Below, in pieces: positions 57,770-64,000 of a stretch of DNA of 64,000 nt. A program made the translations under genes and the position numbers. The stretch is from assembly GCA_003339415.1 (NCBI GenBank), contig PDHQ01000034.1, forward strand, positions 168,562 through 232,561. Direction: 5' to 3'. Each line of letters begins with the position of its first letter. Within the stretch, counting starts at the first letter, position 1. This DNA is from Ophiocordyceps camponoti-saundersi (nom. inval.). Its lineage: Eukaryota; Ascomycota; Sordariomycetes; Hypocreales; Ophiocordycipitaceae. A model generated the notes under the pieces. The model was given only the letters and a program-made list of their open reading frames with translations, was not told where the DNA came from and made no database searches.

Positions 57770-57849
57770 GAAAGTATTAGATAATAGTTAAGCGGTTATT
57801 TTTATAGCCGAGCCCTTAATAAGGCTAAGTTCGATTCCCGGTACCTCCT
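57770..57849 (+). pseudogene. RIP-degraded tRNA-like sequence
   Basis: A B-box-like AGTTCGATTCC sits at 57,828-57,838. The T arm would be stem 57,825-57,829 with 57,837-57,841; its three mismatched pairs are all explained by C-to-T or G-to-A change. The 3' acceptor strand (57,842-57,848) would pair with 57,770-57,776, again with two G-to-A-type mismatches. The anticodon arm cannot be assigned with confidence. Confidence 0.55.
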
Positions 57850-57885
57850 TAATATATATTTTTAGGAACTACTATATAGGGGAGG

Positions 57886-57975
57886 CCCTTAGTTAGGTAG
57901 CTTAGTTAGTAGCTATAATAAGGGGATTAAGGGCCTTTTTATTATAGTAAACTAGCTAAATTACCTAGCTAAGGG
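57886..57975. repeat. Imperfect inverted repeat
   Basis: 35-36 nt arms at 57,886-57,920 and 57,940-57,975 (CCCTTAG...TATAATA and its complement) around a 19-nt spacer, with roughly four fifths of positions pairing. Confidence 0.7.
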
Positions 57976-58504
57976 TTTTCTCTAATTAGTCTTATCGGTA
58001 GTATTTTCGGGTATTACTAATTTTTTATCTTTTTATATATTTTAATAAGTTTACTATATTACCTTAATAATAAAGAAACTAACGGATAAGTTAAAAAAAT
58101 TAGAAAGGAAAAGTTCGTAGAGAAAATAAAGATATTACGAATAAAAGTTTATAATAGTTTAAGGTAATCTCCCTAATTAGAATAGATAATAAAGGAGATT
58201 ATCTTAAGATAAGGGTATTATTTAACTAATAAAAAAATAATCGCGATAGCGATTAAGGAGTAATAAAATAAGGTTACTATTTAATTTTAATAAAAATTAG
58301 TTTAGTAAGGAGGAAATAATAATAATTTAAGGTAACGCTTAAGTTATAGATTATAAAGTTAATCGTAGATATATAAGTCCGGATCTAATATATAAAACTA
58401 AGAAAGATAAGTATAATTACCTATTTTAAATAGCTTTTTAAAGGGTATTTTCTTCCCTTTAGGCCTTAATTAATAAGTTAATTAAGAGGTATTTTCTTCC
58501 CTTT

Positions 58505-59415
58505 AATCCCTTAGATTTATATATAGCTTCGTAAGCCTAATTTCCTTCTAAAAAGTGCGGAATTTCTCCCCTTAGAGTAGCTTAGTTAGTCTATCCGCTA
58601 TTATACTAGAAGTTTCTATCTAGCTAATCTTTATACGGCCTAACTAAACCTCTTAATATAATTAGTAAGAGTATATATTAATATAAAGGAGCTTCGTCTT
58701 TAATTTTAAATTCTCCTCCGTAATTAGCTTAATCGTTTAAAAGTTATTATAGTAAACCGTAATATCTTATATAAGCTTAAATTATATTTCCTTATAAAGC
58801 CTCTTAAAGGCTCTAACTTCCTTAATAATATAAGAGAGGGCTAGGAATTTTACTTTTATAAATAAGGTTATAATAGTATCCTATTTACCCGATTTAAAAA
58901 TAACTATACCTTCGAAGACTTAGATAATAAAGCCTCTAATATTTTTTTAGTTATAATTATCCCCGAATAAAGCGTTAGATATAGCTATAATAGCCGAATC
59001 GTTATTATCGTAGCTAATTAAGAGGTCCTAAGTATTACGAAAGAATTCTATAACGTAGATTACGAATTATAAATATTAAAAGCTAGGATTTATAAGACCT
59101 TATACTAAGCGGCTAATAGCGAATATAATATTCGCTTAAGTAATAATTATAGCGTATATTAAGCTACTAACGATAGCTTAATATTACTTAATTTTTTTAG
59201 CTATTACCTCCCCTCCGAAAGGAGGGATCTTCTTAAGTATTATTAGCTAAGGCTAAGTTTTCTTTCCTAAAAGCCCTTTAAATTTCGTTATAACTTTTTA
59301 AATATAAGACTTTTAGCTTAGGAATAAACGCTAATTAGCCCTATCCCTAATAACCTTAGTATTTAAAAACTAGCGAAGGTCCCCGAGATCCTTAATTTAA
59401 AAAGCCTTTTCGATA
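58505..59415 (-). mobile_element. Ty1/copia remnant (end of RT and RNase H), RIP-inactivated
   Basis: One minus-strand frame, read through stops, runs about 300 codons. It shows KDLGDLR and VIRDRAN, RLFLS, NIIFAISRLV, FGDNYN, FLALSY, RAFKRLYKEI, KLITEEN and ADRLTKLL. These match the end of copia reverse transcriptase and RNase H. Stops are where CAA, CAG, CGA or TGG would have been. The frame breaks off at 59,415, exactly where an LTR begins, so the 5' part has been displaced by insertion. Confidence 0.85.
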
Positions 59416-59786
59416 ATATTACGGCCGTGGAATACGTTAAGTAAATAATAGTATTAGCACTATAAATAAAGATTCTAAGCTAAGGAGAAAGGAAAGAAAA
59501 GAGGAAAAACTCTCGTAGGCGAAATCCTAGTAAAATATATAAAGGCACGTACTAGTAGAGATAGGAGAGGGTATAAGGAAATCCTAGTAAAAGGTCGACT
59601 TTATTTCTAGGTAATTTCCTACCGAGGTTTTCCTAGGGATTTTACGATAAGGTTTCTAAGGTTACGTAACTATAGTTAGAAATCCTTAGAAATTATTATA
59701 AAATATTTAGGGGAAATCCTTATAAAATCCTTAGAAATTATTATAAAATATCTATAAGAAATCCTTATAAGAGCTAGCGCGTAATA
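59416..59786 (-). repeat. LTR of the Ty3/gypsy element
   Basis: On the plus strand it starts TATTACGGCCG and ends GCGCGTAATA, the RIP forms of TGTTACGG...CGTAACA. On the minus strand it directly follows a purine tract (TTAAGGGGTAA, 59,787-59,797), as a 3' LTR should. Length 371 bp. The matching second LTR is not seen in the window. Confidence 0.75.
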
Positions 59787-62700
59787 TTACCCCTTAACGA
59801 AAGTTTTAATATACTTATTAAGATTAGTAACGGCGGCTATATAGTTAGGTACTTATAGAAATAGCCGTATTATCTTAGGCGTTATCTTAATACTTATAAT
59901 TTATAGTAGCGGCTTTAACTTAGTATTAAAAGTTAATAAGCGGACCGGCGGTATCGGGGAAATAGTTATAGAATTCCTTAAGGGCTATAAGCGCGTAACG
60001 GAAATTTATAATAAAGTACTATATCTTATCCGGATTATAACTACGCTAGCGGACTTAATATTCTAACTAATAACGCTACCTAGTAACCTAAAATTAGAGG
60101 ATTTACTTAACCTCCTATTCTAGTATATTATCGATATCTTTTAGTTCCGCGGGAGATATCTCTTATCTAAGTAATAAATCTATAATAGCTTTCCGAAAAC
60201 GGTTAATATAAAATAAGTTCGTTATCTAGTAGCTATTTAATAAGTTAAGGATATAGCTATAGCTTTATTCCTCGATAATCGTAAAAGGTCCTAACTATTA
60301 TATATTAAAGCGTATTATAAGTATAGTCGTAAAGAAGCTTTTACGGCTAAGGAATACTTTATCGCTAATTATAAAGTTTACTAGGTAACGCTTCTTATTT
60401 ACTTATATTTCCTACTTATAGCGAGCGTTCTTAATAGTAGTTTAAGCTTATTATTATACTTCCTACGCGCGGGAGATAAGTTTATAAGCTATAGTAATCG
60501 GGCCTAAGGCGGTTAAGAGATCTAAGGGACTAGCTACTAAGAGGGGGTTCCGTATATCCTTACTAAGGGCGACTATAAGTAATGCTATATTAATAAAAAC
60601 GTGCTACGAGGAGTTATATACGAAATCTAGCGCGGGAAGGAAAATACTCTAATTATCCTAACGTTTATTCGTATAAAACTATAGCCTCTAATTTAAGTAC
60701 TAGTTAGTTACCTCTACGCTTCCTTATATTTATAGGTATAGGGCACTATTATAATAATATTTAATATTAGTTAACTAATTAATTTTACTAAGAAATCTTA
60801 AAATAAATAAGCTAGCGTTATCGGTAATTTATATATTTAGTATACTAAAAAGACGATAAAGGTATCGGAAATAGCGTCTAGCGAGCACCTCTACTATATC
60901 GTTTTTCTTACTTAGTAATATAGCGATAATCCGACTTAGCTTATAGATAAAGGTTTAGATATAATTATACCTAAAGCGGTCTTCTAGTATAGCTTTCCTA
61001 TCGTAAGCTATATACTCCTATATAGAAGTTAGAATAAGTAAAAGGTATAGTAAGCTTAGGGTCTTATCTTACGGGGCCTTATTCCTCTAATACTTATAGT
61101 AATTATAAATATATTAATAGATATCTTACTTTATTCTAAGCTAGTAGTAATTTCGCTAAAATATCTAAGTAATCTTATTCTAGCTACTATAGGCGAAAAT
61201 AGCTAGCTTATATATATTCCGAATTAAGGTAGTATAAAGGAAAAGCCTCTTCTAACTATCTTACTTAGGAATAACTAAGAGGTTACCGTAGAATTCGAGA
61301 TCCTAGCTCGCGTTCTCCTCTTAGATTAGTTATACTAATTTTACTCCTAATAGGGCAGAGTTTTCTCCGAGGCGGACTAAGGTAATTATAAGGGTCGGGG
61401 TCGGGATTTTAAATCTAAAGCTTTCCGGAGGAATTATTATAAGCGTCCTTTCCTCTTTCTTATAGGCTTTTACGGTTAGAAGCTTAGCTATCTTATACGA
61501 AAAGGTATTAGTAGCTATATTTAATTAGCTAAGTCGATATAGGAAATAGATATCGAACTAGGTAAGGAAATCGAACTATCGGACTTAGTAGATAAAGAGT
61601 AGTCTTTTCGTCGTAAAATAAACTAGGGCTTTATAATCCGTAATTATATCGAATTTCTAACCGAGTAATTCTAGGTAGAAATACTTAAAGCTTTATATAA
61701 TAGCGAGAAGTTCGCGGTCTTAAATTAGGTACGTATATTCGGCTAGGTTTATCGTTTTTAAGAAAAAGCCTATTAGCTTCTACGCTTAGTTATTTTACTA
61801 TTACTAAAATATACTAGCGGTAGCGTTCCGAGAGGCGTTAATTTTAAGCTAGGTTAGGAGTTTAAGATAGAAGAAAGCGAGTATTAAGGCTTACGTAGCT
61901 AGTTTCTTTATCTTATTAAAAGCCTCCTTCTATTTTAGTTTAAGCTCGAAGGCGATATCTTTCTTTAGAAGATAGTTTAAGGGTTCTATAGCGGTATTAG
62001 TATAATAATAGAAAATCTTAATAAAGTTATAAAGTTTTACGAATAAGCGGATAACCTTACGGTCCCGAAAGTCTTCGAACTTCTAATCTTAAATTACTTA
62101 TACTTTATAAGGGTTTATACTAATTCCTTAGCCCGCGTATAATATTATACCGAGGTAGTTAACTTTTATAATATTAAACCTCGATTTTTAGATATCCCCT
62201 TATAAGTTAGCTTAGTATAAGCGCTAGATTACTTCTCGGTATTCCTCTTAGTATTCCGCTTCTTCGCTATCCGAGTAGATTAATATATTATTAGCGTACG
62301 TACTTATATAGCGGTCGAGGAGGTTATAAAGCTAGGCGTTAATAAAGTTTTAAAATTAAGTAAGCTTTACCTTAAGGCCGAATAGGAGGATAAGCTAGTA
62401 GAATATACTAAACTTTATACGGAAAGCCGTAAGGTACTTAGAGTTAAGGTTAAAACGTAAGCGATAAAATACTTAGATTACGTTAATTTTCGAAAACCGC
62501 CTCGCTTCCCGGTAGCTAAACGCTATACCTTCTAAGGAGGGAGTAGGCGAGATTCGACTTTTTAGGTAATTATTTATCTATCGGTAATTAATATAGAAGC
62601 GCTAGGCTATTAAGTACGGCTTTAGCGCGAAGAGAATAAAGGCGGCGTAAGGACTAGCGTTTAGCTTAATAAACCTAATCTTAAGTAGGTAGTTAATAGT

Positions 62701-62980
62701 TTCCTTCTCTAGTAGTAGGTATTTTATAAGCGTCTTATAAGAAAGGGGTCCTATTAGGTTTAGGGGCTTCTTAAGTTTTAGAGTAATATTATAGCTAGGT
62801 TAGGAACTAGCTAAAATATAAGCTTCCTTCTTACTAAAAAATCCTTCGAGATACGTAAGGGCTAGAGGAATTATATTATATATATAAGCGATATACTCGG
62901 GTTTTTCTTTTTAAGGGAATAGGATTTCCTATCTTATATATATATAGCTAGCTAAGCTTAACTTCGTAATTATAGTTAAA
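59787..62980 (-). mobile_element. Ty3/gypsy chromovirus polyprotein remnant: RT, RNase H, integrase, chromodomain
   Basis: A single minus-strand frame set reads, ignoring stops, through reverse transcriptase (about 62,900-62,000; LTAFRIKF, LLFGLK, then ILIYSDSEE at 62,258-62,286), RNase H (about 61,960-61,550; DRELLAII, TDYKAL), integrase (LPALDFVYNSS at about 60,610-60,642; DKVFLSRKSFFTT near 60,350; GPFTIIEE) and a chromodomain near 59,950-60,110. The RT active-site aspartates are now asparagines (AATAAT, 62,287-62,292), a G-to-A change. No frameshift was noticed in the parts read. Gag and protease are absent or outside. Confidence 0.9.
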
Positions 62981-63024
62981 TTAATATAAGGGATTCGGGC
63001 TATGCCTAAATAGCTAAGTTACGT

Positions 63025-63074
63025 GGGGTAATTAGTTATTTCCGCGCGCAGCGCGCGCGCGGATTGCCTACCCC
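63025..63074. repeat. GC-rich palindrome bounded by GGGGTA/TACCCC
   Basis: 50 bp with ends GGGGTA and TACCCC and a core of alternating CG (63,041-63,063, TCCGCGCGC...GCGCGGA). It lies in a short island (about 62,998-63,100) that still has CpA/TpG. Confidence 0.8.
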
Positions 63075-63389
63075 TATTAAGCGTCACGACCCCTTTTCTA
63101 TAGTTCTTTATAATTATTCTAAATAATAGAGTCACCTCCTCGTAGATAGCCCGGAGGCCGAACCCTTATATAGAACGACTATTATTACGATAGATAACCC
63201 TATCTCTTAAGAGGTAATTATCGCCTAGCTATAATAGTAGCAGGCGATAATTTCTAAGCTATAGGAGGTCCTATAAGCGTAACGCGATATTATTTACTCC
63301 TTAATATAATACTAGTAACCTTAGCCGGAGCCCTCGCCGTAGCCCCTACGCCGGAAACCTCTTCTATCTAGCTCCCCCTTCGATAGCGA

Positions 63390-63720
63390 TAAAACCTTTT
63401 TTCTAGCTTAGCAGGCCCTAATATTATATAAGCTATCGGCGGATCGCGCCTTTATTAGTAATAATTATAACTAATAGGTCTTCTTTTATTAGTATCTATC
63501 GCCTATTATTTAGTTAAAGGTAGCCCCGTTCTTCGAGCGAGGCGAGGAATACTAGTACTAAGTTAAGACCTTTCTTAAGTATCTCGATATAATATTTACC
63601 GACCCCTACCGCCGTTAGACGGCTATAATAGAGTTAGAAAGGCTCTCTTAAGGTACCTTTAAGTTATTCTCCGATTTCCTTATTTATTTTAAGGTAAAAT
63701 TATCGCTTTTAGGGGGTATT
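63390..63720 (+). pseudogene. Gag-like retrotransposon frame, RIP-inactivated, plus strand
   Basis: A plus-strand frame, read through stops, gives SADRAFISNNYN, VAPFFERGEEY, FLKYLDIIFTDPYRR, TAIIELERLS and FSDFLIYFKVKLSLLG. This resembles the capsid region of LTR-retrotransposon gag proteins. It is on the opposite strand to the gypsy polyprotein and stops where a new LTR-like sequence starts. Confidence 0.6.
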
Positions 63721-63722
63721 AT

Positions 63723-64000
63723 GTTACGGATCGTACCCGTAATTACCTAATCTTACCCGTAGCCCTTAATCTAAGCTTCTAAAGGTAAAGAGAAAAGGGG
63801 TAATAAGAAGGTAAGGGGCTTTACTTACTTTAACCGGGCAGTAGGTAGCCGGAATAGGAAATTCATAAAGCATAAATAAGTAAGAACTTCCTAAATAGGA
63901 ATATCTTATAAGGCAGGGGAAGGTTATAGAGAGTAGGCTTTTAAGGTGCAAATTGTTTGGATTAAAAGCTTAGAGAAGAAGGAAAGGAAAGACCCTTCGA
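63723..64000. repeat. Start of a less-mutated LTR-like sequence
   Basis: TGTTACGGATCG at 63,723 begins with the TG typical of LTRs and interrupts the gag-like frame. From about 63,840 CpA and TpG reappear. It continues beyond the window, so the end and orientation cannot be determined. Confidence 0.5.

Larger units (their letters stand above)
57440..63720. mobile_element. RIP-mutated AT-rich repeat block
   Basis: From about 57,440 the sequence turns AT-rich and, on reading, almost every line lacks CpA and TpG while keeping CpG and TpA. Exceptions noticed include 58,556, 59,427, 60,557, 60,601 and the island around 63,000-63,100. That is the pattern left by repeat-induced point mutation (C to T at CpA on both strands). 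No gene-length open frame survives. The retroelement remnants inside are listed separately. Confidence 0.93.

Noticed and set aside
63766..63951. 61-codon minus-strand frame near the window end
   Set aside because: Lies in LTR-like sequence without a recognisable product.

Overview
The window is nuclear DNA of a filamentous ascomycete (Pezizomycotina, most likely Sordariomycetes; the abundant TAGG/CATA tetranucleotide repeats would fit Hypocreales, but that is a guess). The basis is short GT-AG introns of about 50-180 nt, compact intron-containing housekeeping genes, fungal-type members of conserved eukaryotic families, and a RIP-mutated retrotransposon block at the right end. Twenty-two protein genes can be modelled. 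Exon structures were worked out by hand from splice signals, reading phase and remembered family conservation; none was tested by alignment or RNA data.

Layout. 1-6.5 kb: N-terminal part of a Drs2-type lipid flippase, CRIPT, an epoxide-hydrolase-like enzyme, and a divergent pair of splicing factors (pinin-like and Rds3/PHF5A). 6.8-14.7 kb: a Pex26-like peroxin, haspin kinase, a CCDC47 homologue, a four-exon MTH1187/Ecm15 protein and a secreted PLC-like phosphodiesterase. 15.5-30.2 kb: the Hsp90 co-chaperone Cdc37, the TBP-removing ATPase Mot1 and the cohesin subunit Smc3. 30.7-38.1 kb: mitoribosomal mL46, a RING+PHD protein, a 2.6 kb gene-free stretch with an assembly gap and poly-G runs, and ribosomal protein eL43. 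39.1-52.2 kb: a saccharopine-dehydrogenase-like oxidoreductase, an RMD1/DUF155 protein, a VOC protein, an INO80F/HMG-type protein, chaperonin CCT8 and a Far1/Ste5-like RING-PH-VWA scaffold. 52.2-57.4 kb: gene-free, full of microsatellites and poly-G.

At about 57.4 kb the base composition changes sharply. From there to about 63.7 kb the DNA is AT-rich and almost devoid of CpA/TpG, the signature of repeat-induced point mutation. Reading through the stops shows dead elements: a Ty1/copia RT-RNase H interrupted by the LTR of a Ty3/gypsy chromovirus (RT, RNase H, integrase, chromodomain, all on the minus strand), a gag-like frame on the plus strand, and a tRNA-like fossil. At 63,723 a TG-initiated LTR-like sequence begins that looks much less mutated and runs off the window.

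The genes do not form a pathway cluster; they are mostly conserved core-cell genes arranged as alternating divergent and convergent pairs, several sharing short intergenic promoters. I found no convincing previously undescribed gene system. The least explained signals are a TATCCGTA octamer repeated about 15 times in non-coding DNA, long poly-C tracts upstream of two genes, and the structure of the RIP block.
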